The notes below the pieces were generated by a model. The model was not told the DNA's origin, made no database searches, and was given only the letters and a program-made list of their open reading frames with translations. A stretch of DNA of 64,000 nucleotides from Opitutales bacterium (lineage in GTDB: Bacteria > Verrucomicrobiota > Verrucomicrobiia > Opitutales > Oceanipulchritudinaceae): the NCBI GenBank assembly GCA_016932335.1, contig JAFGCZ010000006.1, positions 1 to 64,000 on the forward strand, in the 5' to 3' direction. The first letter of the stretch is position 1; each line of letters starts with the position of its first letter. Shown in pieces: positions 1 through 8,475 of the stretch. The position numbers and the translations under genes are program-made.

Positions 1-69
1 GTAGGGGATTCGAACCCCTGTCGCCAGGATGAAAACCTGGTGTCCTAGGCCGGGCTAGACGAACGGGAC
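1..69 (-). tRNA. tRNA-Glu (UUC), 3' end cut by window edge
   Basis: Read on the minus strand, the sequence begins with acceptor strand GTCCCGT at position 69. A D-arm follows, then an anticodon stem CCAGG/CCTGG around loop TTTTCAT, which gives anticodon TTC (Glu). The T-arm stem AGGGG/CCCCT encloses TTCGAAT. The window starts inside the 3' acceptor strand, so about five acceptor bases and the discriminator are missing. All three visible arms pair well. Confidence 0.93.
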
Positions 70-149
70 GCTTGGAAAGTCTCGAAAGCTATGCTTTCAG
101 AGCCGCAGTGCAAGCCTTTTTCTTAGTAAATTTCCCGTAAGCCCCCATT

Positions 150-755
150 TTATCGGAAATCTTCGAAGGAAATAGGAATCTTGATTTCTTTGAAGGAGGA
201 GGTTCTTTTTCCGGTATCCCGAATAACAATGGCATAATTTCCGGGTTTGCTGATTTCCTCTATTGAGTAGCTCAACGACAGGCGGGATATCGGCTCGATG
301 CGAATACCGTCCCGTATCAGCAATGCTTTCTGGTTGAATATCCGAGAGTTGATTGCTGAATCTTTTGCAGCCGAAAGTGTAATAACACCTTGCTGGCAAA
401 TCGAATTGATATATCGACTGTCCGTGTGCCGGAACTCCCGAGCCCGTTTTTGTGCGTGTTCGGCTATCCGGTAAATGGGTGTTTCAACGATGATTTTAAC
501 GCTTCTGTCGAAGGAGGAGGACTTCCAGATGATCGTATACGCATCTTCCAGTAAATGATTGTTCTGTGACTTTTGTCCAAAGTTCAGCGCCTCTTCTACG
601 TCGTTGCTGTTGGGGTTGCCTATAGGGCCGCCTTTATAGTTATGGGTTTCTTTCCGGTCCTGCGTATACTCTGTATGCTTTCCTACCGTGGTGGTGCAAC
701 CGCTTGCCAGAAGGATTGATAAGGAAAATAAAGATATGCTGAGTATTTGCTTCAT
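150..755 (-). CDS. Hypothetical lipoprotein
   Basis: A 201-residue protein of unrecognised family. The N-terminus is a lipoprotein signal: a hydrophobic stretch to about residue 18, then lipobox LASGC with the acylated cysteine at about position 20. The mature protein should therefore be membrane-anchored outside the cytoplasm. The rest is a mixed soluble sequence with no obvious repeats or catalytic motif. The last third (roughly 130-200) is rich in alternating hydrophobic/polar residues, as in a beta-sandwich. The ATG at 755 is the only start that keeps the signal peptide. It lies between the tRNA-Glu and another minus-strand envelope gene, but the 138-base gap argues against tight co-transcription. 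Function unknown. Confidence 0.8.
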   Translation of the reverse strand: MKQILSISLFSLSILLASGCTTTVGKHTEYTQDRKETHNYKGGPIGNPNSNDVEEALNFGQKSQNNHLLEDAYTIIWKSSSFDRSVKIIVETPIYRIAEHAQKRAREFRHTDSRYINSICQQGVITLSAAKDSAINSRIFNQKALLIRDGIRIEPISRLSLSYSIEEISKPGNYAIVIRDTGKRTSSFKEIKIPISFEDFR

Positions 756-893
756 TACCTGAATTTAGCAATTGGAGAATGTCTCCTTATTATTATATAA
801 TCTACCTGCAAAATAGGTAAATCGTCAAGGCGCACAGTTAAAAAAAGTATATTTTATAAGGACAGACGTGACTGTGATATGGGTAGGATTACC

Positions 894-1562
894 TTATTGG
901 GGTGATGGATTTATCACTTCAAGTGATGCTTCTATACTTTCTGCAAGCAAGGTGCAGATGTTAATCAGCTGGCTCATTTGTTCTATCCGCCTGCTTCCCC
1001 TTAATGCTCCGATACCACTGTAGTAAATGGTGTTTCCCTCGATTTTTACAAAGCCTTTGGGCGCGTTAGTTTTCCAGAGCAGTTCAATCGCCTGGGCCGT
1101 TTCTGGAAGGGACAAAATGATCGTCGTAAATTCAGGCGCCGTACTCAGCACATTTACGCTTGGCAGGAATTCTATTGTTACTTTTTTCAGGTTGCGTGAG
1201 GCCCATCGCCGGCGAAAAACGCTGGTGCTGCTGATGATTGTCTTAAAGTCGACACTGCAGTGCAATGCTACCTGCAGGCGGGTAAATTCTTTTTTGTCGG
1301 CGTAGTAATGGTCCAGTAATAATGCCCGGTTCTGAATCGTTCCGCGCATATAGGGAGATTTGGTGATCTTCTTAAGCAGTCGAATGGAGGGGAATACCGG
1401 CTCTTTTTCAATGAGTTCCAGACCGGGCTGCTTCTGTGCCAGCGTGTGCATGGCTTCTGTGCGTTGCCGCACATTCCTCTTGATTACAAAGTAGGCCACC
1501 ACGGCGATGATTGCGATGATGATTGCCAGTGGCAGGATTTCTGTGAGAGCATTGGAGGTCAT
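894..1562 (-). CDS. Hypothetical single-pass membrane protein
   Basis: A 222-residue protein with one strong transmembrane helix near the N-terminus (about residues 9-27, rich in Ile, Ala and Val). A basic stretch (KRNVRQR) follows, so the soluble part of about 190 residues is probably cytoplasmic. No catalytic motif or known domain was recognised. The gene starts with ATG about 50 bases downstream of the terminator that closes the next minus-strand gene, so it probably has its own promoter. It could be an accessory envelope protein specific to the lineage. Confidence 0.75.
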   Translation of the reverse strand: MTSNALTEILPLAIIIAIIAVVAYFVIKRNVRQRTEAMHTLAQKQPGLELIEKEPVFPSIRLLKKITKSPYMRGTIQNRALLLDHYYADKKEFTRLQVALHCSVDFKTIISSTSVFRRRWASRNLKKVTIEFLPSVNVLSTAPEFTTIILSLPETAQAIELLWKTNAPKGFVKIEGNTIYYSGIGALRGSRRIEQMSQLINICTLLAESIEASLEVINPSPQ

Positions 1563-1611
1563 GTCGGTTAATCTAAACGGAATTCACTTATTGAGAAGTT
1601 TTTTAATAGAA

Positions 1612-1640
1612 AAGCCCCACAGTTTCCTGCGGGGCTTCGG
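1612..1640 (-). terminator. Intrinsic terminator (minus strand)
   Basis: The arms AAGCCCC and GGGGCTT form a stem that extends inward around TTTC. On the minus strand the hairpin is followed by TTTTCTATT. It lies just downstream of the minus-strand gene ending at 1660. Confidence 0.8.
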
Positions 1641-1659
1641 CTTGCTTATTCAAACGATA

Positions 1660-2187
1660 CTACTCGACTGCCGAATAGGTATTTCTTCTGCTCAATACCT
1701 TTTCGTTAAATAGACGGGTGAAGATGCGATACTCGTCTTGAGTCATCTCTCGCCCCAGACTTTCTTGAATACTGTTTCGGTAGCTCATTTTTTCGTTGAT
1801 TTCGTCAAAGGCCAAATCGACTACTTGTTCCGAGAGCTTCACATGGGTATTGAAGAAGGTTGGGGCAGTGCAGGGGACCATTCTACGGTTCCTTGTCCTG
1901 TTTGTGCGGTTTTTTAAGGTATCTACCTTTTCCGTTACATGCACCAGTTCGAGGCTCGCTGTGTACATCAACAACCGATTGCTGATTGCTTCCAGATCGG
2001 TTTCCGCATTTTGATAATGCTCGTTGTACTCTTTCAGCTTTTTTTCCAGCCTCTCTTTTCTCTGTTCCAGCTTTTCCAGATGTATCTGATGCCGTTCCGG
2101 CAGGGGGGCTTCTTTCCTTTCAAAACAACCGCCCACCAATGGTAACTGGCTTAGCCATTGGCGAAGTATTACGTTTTGGTTTTTCAT
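1660..2187 (-). CDS. Hypothetical soluble coiled-coil protein
   Basis: A 175-residue charged protein without a signal peptide or membrane segment. Residues about 28-80 form a strongly heptad-like helix rich in Glu, Lys, Leu and Gln, indicating a coiled coil. A more globular part follows with two cysteines but no recognised motif. The ATG at 2187 lies 3 bases from a 13-base inverted repeat, which could hide the ribosome binding site or bind a regulator. A clear terminator follows the gene, so it is probably transcribed alone. Function unknown. Confidence 0.72.
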   Translation of the reverse strand: MKNQNVILRQWLSQLPLVGGCFERKEAPLPERHQIHLEKLEQRKERLEKKLKEYNEHYQNAETDLEAISNRLLMYTASLELVHVTEKVDTLKNRTNRTRNRRMVPCTAPTFFNTHVKLSEQVVDLAFDEINEKMSYRNSIQESLGREMTQDEYRIFTRLFNEKVLSRRNTYSAVE

Positions 2188-2189
2188 AA

Positions 2190-2238
2190 TGTATGACTTA
2201 AATCGTTATAAGCATGTAAAATAATTTTAAGTCATACA
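2190..2238 (-). promoter_or_regulatory. 13-base inverted repeat just upstream of a start codon
   Basis: Positions 2190-2202 (TGTATGACTTAAA) and 2226-2238 are exact reverse complements separated by 23 AT-rich bases. The repeat starts 3 bases before the start codon of the gene at 2187, where the ribosome binding site should be. It could be an operator or an mRNA hairpin controlling translation. Confidence 0.55.
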
Positions 2239-2307
2239 AGAAATATTACATTTTTTTTACTGAAGCACTCAGGCCCTATAACTGCCTGAGGATTAGTCGC
2301 AATACTT

Positions 2308-4068
2308 TTACATTCGCTGCAGTGTTTTCAACCCCAACAGGTTCAGTCCTGTTTCCAGTACAGTCAGGGTGCGGGAGCACAGCATCAGGCGCCGGGCTTT
2401 AATCTCCGGTTCATCTACGATTACTTTATTTGCATTGTAGAAGCTGCTGAATGCACCGGAAAGCTCATAGAGATAGCTGCACAGAAAATGCGGCCGCAAG
2501 TCGCTGCGTGCCTGCTTCAGTGCGGTGGTAAAGCCCAGCAGTTTACGGGCAAGTGTCATTTCTTCTTCGGTGCTGAAAGCGTCGGCGGTCTCTTCGCTGG
2601 CCCCCGGAGCCAGTTCTGCTTTGCGGAAAATGCTGTAGATGCGGGCAACAGCGTAGAGCAGATAGGGAGCTGTGTTCCCTTCAAAGCTCAGCATTTTCTC
2701 CCAAGAAAAAATATAGTCGCTGCTGCGGTTTTGCGAAAGATCGGTATAACGGATTGCGCCCAACCCAACCGCCTCGGCGATTTCCCGGCGTTCTGCCTCG
2801 GGCAGATCGGGGTTCTTTTCCGTTACAATGCCATAGCTGCGCTCCACGGCCTCGGCCATCAGCTCTTTCAGCTTCACGGATCCGCCCTCCTTGGTCTTGA
2901 TGGCCTTGCCGTCCTCGCCGTTAATCGTTCCAAAACTCACGTGGGCCAACTTGGGTTGCACTCGATTCATTCCGGCAAACCACTTTTGCGTTGTCAGGAA
3001 TAGCTGCTCAAAGTGGTCACTCTGGCGCGCATCCACCACATAGATCACCTCGTCGGCATTGAACGTTTCGTAGCGGTAGAGGATAGTGGCCAGGTCGGTA
3101 GTGGCGTAATTGCTCGCTCCGTCTGCCTTGCGCACAATGAAGGGTTGAGTGGCAAAACGCTTGTGTTCGGGGTGGAACACAACCAAGGCTCCCTGACTTT
3201 CTTCCGCCAGGTTTAGCTCTGTCAGCTCCTCGTAGATGCGCTCAACCTTGTCGCGGTAGAAGCTTTCACCCAGAACCTCATCAAAACGAATTCCTAGGCG
3301 ATCATAAATATCCTTGAAAGCCACCCAGCTGATTTCCGTGATGCGTTCCCACATGCGGGTGTTTTCCGGATCTCCGTTCTGCAGCTTAACCAGCTCGTTG
3401 CGAACGCTATCAGCGGTGGCCTCACTGCTCTTATAAGCGGCATTGCCTGCTTTATAGAGCCCTTCCAGATCGGCCAGCGCATCCTTATGTTCCGCATCTA
3501 GATCATAACCGGAATCCTTAATGGCCCAGATCAGCATGCCGAATTGCGTGCCCCAATCGCCGATGTGGTTGTCGCGGACTACCTCGGCTCCGAAAAACTC
3601 CAACAGGCGGCTGATAGCCTCACCGATTACAGTGGAGCGGATATGCCCGACATGCATCTGCTTGGCTGTGTTGGGCGCCGAAAAATCCACTACAATGTGG
3701 CGGCCCTGTTCAAATGATGCGGCCTGTTTCGCGAAATCTTCTGCGGTGCGGTAGTGCTGCATCCATCCCAGTAAAAATTTCGGAGTCAGTTTAAAATTAA
3801 TGAACCCCGGACCGGCGATGCTGCACTCTACCAGTGATTCGTCCAGCTTGCTGCCTGCGTTCAGGGCTTCCAGTAGTTGGGTGGCTACCTCACGTGGGTT
3901 GCGCTTTTCCTGCTTGGCCCAGGGAAGCACACCATTGGCCTGAAAATCCCCGAATCGTGGGTCGGCCGCACGCAGCATGGGGTCAAAGGTCTCTCCCAAA
4001 CCGGTTTGGTGAGCACATTCACTCAAAATTGCAGTCAAATAGTATGCCGGATCAAAACAGATTTCCAT
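2308..4068 (-). CDS. argS: Arginyl-tRNA synthetase
   Basis: A class I aminoacyl-tRNA synthetase that charges tRNA-Arg. The 586 residues match the usual family length. The order is an N-terminal additional domain (about 1-115), the catalytic Rossmann fold with its HIGH-type motif seen as HVGH in the segment KQMHVGHIRST (about residues 137-147), then a C-terminal anticodon-binding helical domain ending in GLKTLQRM. The stretch FGTINGEDGKAIKTKEGG matches the region that replaces a standard KMSKS in many ArgRS enzymes. The gene stands alone on the minus strand. ATG at 4068 is the first in-frame start and gives the full N-terminal domain. Confidence 0.96.
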   Translation of the reverse strand: MEICFDPAYYLTAILSECAHQTGLGETFDPMLRAADPRFGDFQANGVLPWAKQEKRNPREVATQLLEALNAGSKLDESLVECSIAGPGFINFKLTPKFLLGWMQHYRTAEDFAKQAASFEQGRHIVVDFSAPNTAKQMHVGHIRSTVIGEAISRLLEFFGAEVVRDNHIGDWGTQFGMLIWAIKDSGYDLDAEHKDALADLEGLYKAGNAAYKSSEATADSVRNELVKLQNGDPENTRMWERITEISWVAFKDIYDRLGIRFDEVLGESFYRDKVERIYEELTELNLAEESQGALVVFHPEHKRFATQPFIVRKADGASNYATTDLATILYRYETFNADEVIYVVDARQSDHFEQLFLTTQKWFAGMNRVQPKLAHVSFGTINGEDGKAIKTKEGGSVKLKELMAEAVERSYGIVTEKNPDLPEAERREIAEAVGLGAIRYTDLSQNRSSDYIFSWEKMLSFEGNTAPYLLYAVARIYSIFRKAELAPGASEETADAFSTEEEMTLARKLLGFTTALKQARSDLRPHFLCSYLYELSGAFSSFYNANKVIVDEPEIKARRLMLCSRTLTVLETGLNLLGLKTLQRM

Positions 4069-4406
4069 AGCTGAAATAAAAAGCTCGCAGAGGCCGCATC
4101 TCCAGCAGCCTCCAAGGGTTTAAACACACACTCATAGGCGTTTCCTTCCATCGCATCAATACAAATGCGGCACTTTTTCCACGCTCAACTTTCTTCCGGG
4201 GCGTTGGCAGAAATCTCACTTAAAAGAAACGATAATTAACTAATAAAATAAGGGGCTTCCTTTATTATCTTGCTTGCTTTGGGTAAAAAAATACAGAAAA
4301 GCAAACCTCAAAAAATAAAAAGCTCGACATCTGGCTTGATATATTCCTTATAGAGAATGCTTTGCGCCCGCAAGGGCATTCCCGCAAGTCCGCGATCCAG
4401 ACACAT
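4069..4406. other. Intergenic region between divergent argS and deoA-like genes
   Basis: 338 bases with no supported gene. The right half is AT-rich (about 4220-4350) and should hold the two divergent promoters. I could not assign convincing -35/-10 pairs. A short inverted repeat is present (TTGCTTT at 4274-4280 and AAAGCAA at 4298-4304). The motif AAAAAGCTCG occurs near both edges, which may be chance. Confidence 0.5.
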
Positions 4407-5759
4407 ATGAGAACAAAAGTCGTATCCTCACGCAAGTTTATCAAGCCCTCTTTCGCTTATCTTATCGAGAAAAAACGCGATGGTGGGGAATTCACCCAAG
4501 AAGAGATTCGTTATATTGTCGACTCCATCATCGATAAAGAAATTCCGGATTTTCAACTTTCGGCACTCGCCATGGCCATCTATTTTTCGGGGATGTCTGC
4601 TCAGGAGACAGCCATTCTTGCCGAAGAAATGATGTATTCCGGAGAGGTTGTTGACCTTTCCCGGATTACCAAGCCAAAAATCGATAAGTATTCCACCGGC
4701 GGTGTAGGTGATAAAACATCTCTGGTGCTGGCGCCCCTGGCCGCGGCCTGTGGTGTTGTTATGCCGATGATGAATGGGGTTGATGAAGAGTTTGTCATCT
4801 CCAACCTCCAGAAGTTGGATGCTATTCCCGGTTTTCGGGCAGAGCTGGAGCTCGAAGAATTTATTGAACAACTGAATACCGTTGGTTGTGTCACCGTCCG
4901 TCAGGATCCGCAGATCGCTCCGGTGGATACCACCCTCTACGCCATGCGTCAGGAAACCGCCACGGTTCCGAGCTTGCCGCTCATCACCGGTTCTGTGCTC
5001 AGTCGCAAACTGGCCCAGGGCTCCGAAGGTCTGGTGGTGGATGTTAAATGGGGCAACGGGAGCTTTATTCGCGATGTCGAACAGGCCCGCCAGTTGGCAC
5101 GCTCCATTACCCGTGTGGGCCGTTCTATGAAGCGTCGCTGTGTGGCTCTGGTCACCGACATGAATCAACCGCTGGGCGATACCGTAGGTACCGCTCTGGA
5201 AATTCGCGAAGCGATCCAGTTGCTCAAGGGAGAAGGCCCCGAAGACCTCCAGGAGCTTGTCCTCAAGCTGGGTATGGAGATCGTTCGTTTGGCCGGTGTT
5301 GCCGGTTCTACGCTCTCTGCCAAGCAAACCGTGCAGAAGCACCTCACCGACGGTTCTGCCTTGGAAAAGTTCAAGGAAATGATCACCGCTCAGGGAGGAG
5401 ATGCTACTTATATCGACGATCCGGACAAATTCCCCAAGGCCAAGTATGTGCGCAAGCTGCCCGCTCCCAAGCGTGGTTATGTGCACACCATCAACGCAGG
5501 CATGATTGCCCGTGGTGTTCAGCTGTTGGCTAAAAAGGATGCTGCCGGTTCCAAGCGCGGATCCAAATGGGATCACGCCGTGGGGGTTTCCGAAATCAAG
5601 AAGGTGGGCGCTCAGGTCAAGCAGGGCGAACCGCTGATGATGATTCATTACAATGATGAAGCCCGCCTGGAAGCGGCCTTGGATTACCTCCGCCAGGCCT
5701 ATCGTTTGGCCCCCAAGCGTCCCACTCCGCCCGAACTCATCGTCGAGCGCGTGGCTTAA
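4407..5759 (+). CDS. Divergent thymidine/pyrimidine-nucleoside phosphorylase family protein
   Basis: A nucleoside phosphorylase of the DeoA/Pdp fold, 450 residues from the chosen ATG at 4407. A TTG 45 bases upstream would add 15 poorly conserved residues. Family signatures are clear: LIEKKRDGGEFT near the N-terminus, phosphate-site KYSTGGVGDK (about 94-103), YAMRQETAT, LPLITGSV, LSRKLA and LVTDMNQPLG. These hold the residues equivalent to E. coli Arg171, Ser186 and Lys190. However, the normally near-invariant loop SGRGLGHTGGTLDK is replaced by an unrelated sequence of the same length, NGVDEEFVISNLQK (about 123-136). The family's active-site His (E. coli His85) becomes Phe. The later GQTGNLAPAD-type motif is also changed. 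The overall fold assignment is strong but the substrate is uncertain. A terminator follows. Confidence 0.88.
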   Translation: MRTKVVSSRKFIKPSFAYLIEKKRDGGEFTQEEIRYIVDSIIDKEIPDFQLSALAMAIYFSGMSAQETAILAEEMMYSGEVVDLSRITKPKIDKYSTGGVGDKTSLVLAPLAAACGVVMPMMNGVDEEFVISNLQKLDAIPGFRAELELEEFIEQLNTVGCVTVRQDPQIAPVDTTLYAMRQETATVPSLPLITGSVLSRKLAQGSEGLVVDVKWGNGSFIRDVEQARQLARSITRVGRSMKRRCVALVTDMNQPLGDTVGTALEIREAIQLLKGEGPEDLQELVLKLGMEIVRLAGVAGSTLSAKQTVQKHLTDGSALEKFKEMITAQGGDATYIDDPDKFPKAKYVRKLPAPKRGYVHTINAGMIARGVQLLAKKDAAGSKRGSKWDHAVGVSEIKKVGAQVKQGEPLMMIHYNDEARLEAALDYLRQAYRLAPKRPTPPELIVERVA

Positions 5760-5782
5760 ATGCTTGTTTTTCTTTAGTAACG

Positions 5783-5817
5783 CAGGTTCGATCCGTGAGG
5801 GTCGAACCTGTTTTTTT
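5783..5817 (+). terminator. Intrinsic terminator after the deoA-like gene
   Basis: A perfect 9-base stem CAGGTTCGA (5783-5791) / TCGAACCTG (5802-5810), followed directly by seven T. Confidence 0.92.
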
Positions 5818-5867
5818 GCACAATTATCTGCTTGGTGTTTTTCTTTGAAAACGATATATGCCTCTCT

Positions 5868-6746
5868 ATGAGGTTTATTGCTTTCTTCTGTCTTGTTTTT
5901 TGCCCCCTGTTTCTCCATGCCCAAAGCGCTTCTGAATATTCGCCTGTGGTTCTGGGGAATACACAAATGCGCCCTTTGCACAGCGAGATCACCGGCCGGG
6001 ACTACCTCCTCTATGTAGGTTATCCAGATTCTTATCACGATGGCTCCGATCGACGCTATCCCGTGGTTTACCTGACGGATGGCTATTGGAGCTTTACCAA
6101 ATTCTATTCGCTTGGCTCAAACCTGTGGTACGATAAGGCCGCTCCTGAATACATCGTCGTCGGCCTTGGCTATGCCGGCGAAAATATTGATTACGAAAAA
6201 GAGCGCACTTACGAGTTAACGCCTTCTAAAATGACTTTCCCAAGCCTGATGGGCGTTAGAGGAGAGATGGGTGGTGCTCCTCTATTTCTCAAGGCATTGC
6301 AGGAGGAGATTGTTCCTTATATTGAATCGCAAACCCGTGCCGATCCTTCCTTTCGTGTTCTGGCCGGCAATTCACTCGGAGGCCTTTTCGACCTTGTGGC
6401 TATGTATGAAGCGCCGGGGTTCTTTCAGGGCATCATTGCCGGCTCTCCTTCTGTTTTTTGGGATGGTGACTGGATTTTTAAGCGGGCAAAAGCATTCTGC
6501 AAGCATGCGCTCAAGTCGGGCAGTGCCCCGGCCATGCCCACAGCCCTTTACTTGACGGTTGGTGGCGAAGAAGCGAAACTTTTCCAACGAAAAGTGGTCC
6601 AATTCAATAAACTGCTAACCGAGGCAAATTATAAGGGCTTCCGCAGTGAGTTTCGTGTGATCGATGGCGAAGGTCACGGCAGCAGCGTTGCCGAAACCTT
6701 TAACCGGGGAATTCGTTTTGTTTTTCAGAATTATCACAATAAATAG
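5868..6746 (+). CDS. Secreted alpha/beta-hydrolase, putative esterase (Esterase D/Fes-like)
   Basis: A 292-residue serine hydrolase of the putative esterase family (PF00756-like). I chose the ATG at 5868 because it begins directly with a signal peptide (MRFIAFFCLVFC...LHAQ); the reading frame is open further upstream from a TTG. Family features include YPVVYLTDG near the N-terminus, the nucleophile elbow GNSLGG (serine at about residue 168) and the C-terminal GEGHGSS segment with the expected catalytic His. The protein probably acts in the periplasm or outside the cell on sugar esters or other ester substrates. Regulation by the neighbouring hip-like genes is unlikely; the repeats that start just after the stop codon point downstream. 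Confidence 0.85.
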   Translation: MRFIAFFCLVFCPLFLHAQSASEYSPVVLGNTQMRPLHSEITGRDYLLYVGYPDSYHDGSDRRYPVVYLTDGYWSFTKFYSLGSNLWYDKAAPEYIVVGLGYAGENIDYEKERTYELTPSKMTFPSLMGVRGEMGGAPLFLKALQEEIVPYIESQTRADPSFRVLAGNSLGGLFDLVAMYEAPGFFQGIIAGSPSVFWDGDWIFKRAKAFCKHALKSGSAPAMPTALYLTVGGEEAKLFQRKVVQFNKLLTEANYKGFRSEFRVIDGEGHGSSVAETFNRGIRFVFQNYHNK

Positions 6747-6789
6747 TATTAATGTCATGTATATGGTATATTATTGATGTCATAGATAT
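6747..6789 (+). repeat. Two direct repeats upstream of the hipB-like gene (candidate operators)
   Basis: TATTAATGTCATGTATAT (6747-6764) and TATTGATGTCATAGATAT (6772-6789) match at 15 of 18 positions and start 25 bases apart. They fill the gap between the esterase stop codon and the HTH gene start, which is where HipB-type autoregulators bind. Confidence 0.6.
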
Positions 6790-6813
6790 TTAATATATAC
6801 TTTTTTATACATT

Positions 6814-7125
6814 ATGGATTTCATGTTCCAAAGTAATGCGGAAGTGCTTACCGCTTTGGGAGAACGAATTGCGGCCCACCGCCTTCAGCAGAATCAAACT
6901 CAGGAGGAGTTGTGCCGTGTGGTTGGTATCAGCCGCTTGGTGTTGCACCGCTTGGAAAACGGCAAAGGATGCACTCTGGAGAATTTTCTCCGTGTTTTGC
7001 GGGGCCTTGGCCTCCTTGATCGCTTGGATGCGTTTCTCCCGGAACCGGGAGTCAGCCCAATGGAATTGCTGAAGCTTAAAGGGCAACCTCGCAAACGAGC
7101 TTCGGGAGGTAAAAGCCGTGGCTAA
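6814..7125 (+). CDS. HipB-like XRE-family helix-turn-helix regulator
   Basis: A small DNA-binding protein of 103 residues. A Cro/C1-type helix-turn-helix spans about residues 13-60 (GERIAAHRLQQNQTQEELCR, then GISRLVLHRLENG). A short basic tail follows (KRASGGKSRG). The gene overlaps the start of the hipA-like gene by 8 bases and is therefore translationally linked. By analogy with HipBA it is the antitoxin/autorepressor that binds its own upstream region; the direct repeats at 6747-6789 are the obvious candidate sites. The start is ATG 6814; a second in-frame ATG three codons later is possible. Confidence 0.85.
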   Translation: MDFMFQSNAEVLTALGERIAAHRLQQNQTQEELCRVVGISRLVLHRLENGKGCTLENFLRVLRGLGLLDRLDAFLPEPGVSPMELLKLKGQPRKRASGGKSRG

Positions 7126-8404
7126 AAGCTTGCAGTTGGCCAGTATTCACCTGTGGGAGCATCAGGTGGGGGCTGTTTTTTGGGATACCGACCGCAAGGT
7201 TGGTCTTTTTGAGTATGCTCCGGAGTTCCTGCGCAGCGGCTTGCAGGTGGCACCGGTCATGCTGCCGTTGCGTTCGGGGACGTTTGCCTTTCCCGATCTC
7301 AATGCGGAGACGTATCTGGGGCTGCCCGGTTTACTTTCCGACAGCCTTCCCGACCATTTTGGCACCACTTTGATCGCTCTCTGGCTGGCCCGTCAGGGGC
7401 GCAGTCTGGGCGATTTCAATTCTGTGGAACGCCTCTGCTACATCGGCAGCCGGGGAATGGGAGCCTTGGAATTTCAACCTTCGGTACGCTCCGGCAATAA
7501 ATCGGTTTCGGTAGAGGTGGAAGGGCTTGTCTATTTGGCAAACCGTGCTCTGGAAACGCGCAATCAGCTCGATCTACCCCTTCACGAAGAGAGTGATGAA
7601 GCCCTGGAGGATATCATCCGTGTAGGTACTTCTGCAGGTGGCGCACGCCCCAAAGCCGTGGTTGCCGTGAATTGGCAACAGGGCAAATTCCGCTCCGGGC
7701 AGACTCTGGCCCCAGAGGGCTATGAGCACTGGTTGATTAAATTCGATGGCGTCAATAATTCGGGCTTGGGGGATCCTTTGGGCTTTGGGCGTATTGAATA
7801 CGCCTATTACCTCATGGCGACTGCCGCCGGCATCAATATGGCTCCGTGCCGCCTCCTTGAGGAGCATGAGCGGGCGCATTTTCTCACCAAGCGCTTTGAC
7901 CGCATCGGCAACGATAAAATCCATATGCAGTCCCTTTGCGCCATGGGGCACCTCGACTTCAATCGGCCCGGTCGCCACAGTTACGAAAACGCCCTGCGCA
8001 TCGCTCAGGGAATCGGCTTACCCTATGAGAGCCTCTGTCAGTTGTATCGCCGTATGCTCTTCAATGTGGTGGCCCGTAATCAGGACGACCACACCCGCAA
8101 TATCACTTTCCTTATGAATAGGGCAGGGCAGTGGAGCCTCTCTCCTGCCTACGACTTAACATGGGCCTACAACCCCTCGGGAATGTGGACACAGCACCAC
8201 CAGCTTTCCCTCAACGGAAAACTCGACGACTTTTCTCTGGCCGATCTTCTGGCTCCGGCAGAACGGTTTGGGCTGAAGAATCCAGAGAGCATTCTTGAAG
8301 AAGTCCTTGATGCTGTTTCTCGCTGGCCGGATTATGCAGAACAGGCTTCGATTCATCACCGTATGGTTAAACACATAGGTAAGACTCATCGGCTGGAATT
8401 TTAG
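7118..8404 (+). CDS. HipA-like serine/threonine kinase toxin
   Basis: A 428-residue HipA-family kinase, close to the length of E. coli HipA (440). An N-terminal couple-HipA subdomain is followed by the kinase core. The visible motifs are the Ser-containing P-loop GTSAGGARPKA (170-180), catalytic NQDDHTRN (321-328) and the metal-binding segment SPAYDLTW (342-349), all intact. HipA proteins phosphorylate targets such as aminoacyl-tRNA synthetases and induce dormancy. The actual target here is unknown. The start is GTG 7118, supported by a strong Shine-Dalgarno GGGAGGT at 7104-7110 inside the upstream hipB-like gene. The two genes form a type II toxin-antitoxin-like operon. Confidence 0.9.
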   Translation: MAKSLQLASIHLWEHQVGAVFWDTDRKVGLFEYAPEFLRSGLQVAPVMLPLRSGTFAFPDLNAETYLGLPGLLSDSLPDHFGTTLIALWLARQGRSLGDFNSVERLCYIGSRGMGALEFQPSVRSGNKSVSVEVEGLVYLANRALETRNQLDLPLHEESDEALEDIIRVGTSAGGARPKAVVAVNWQQGKFRSGQTLAPEGYEHWLIKFDGVNNSGLGDPLGFGRIEYAYYLMATAAGINMAPCRLLEEHERAHFLTKRFDRIGNDKIHMQSLCAMGHLDFNRPGRHSYENALRIAQGIGLPYESLCQLYRRMLFNVVARNQDDHTRNITFLMNRAGQWSLSPAYDLTWAYNPSGMWTQHHQLSLNGKLDDFSLADLLAPAERFGLKNPESILEEVLDAVSRWPDYAEQASIHHRMVKHIGKTHRLEF

Positions 8405-8475
8405 CGCATTTGCTTTGAAGAGTTCGCGTTCATGCGATACGCTGCTGCATTCATTACACCCTTAAAACCTAATCT

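Noticed and set aside
4773-4811. Possible frameshift in the deoA-like active-site loop
   Set aside because: Other frames in this stretch do not restore the usual motif and one contains stops; length is identical to the family loop. It is a real substitution.
4428-6038. Open frame of 536 codons antisense to the deoA-like gene
   Set aside because: Overlaps the clear phosphorylase on the other strand and runs through its terminator hairpin; no motif.
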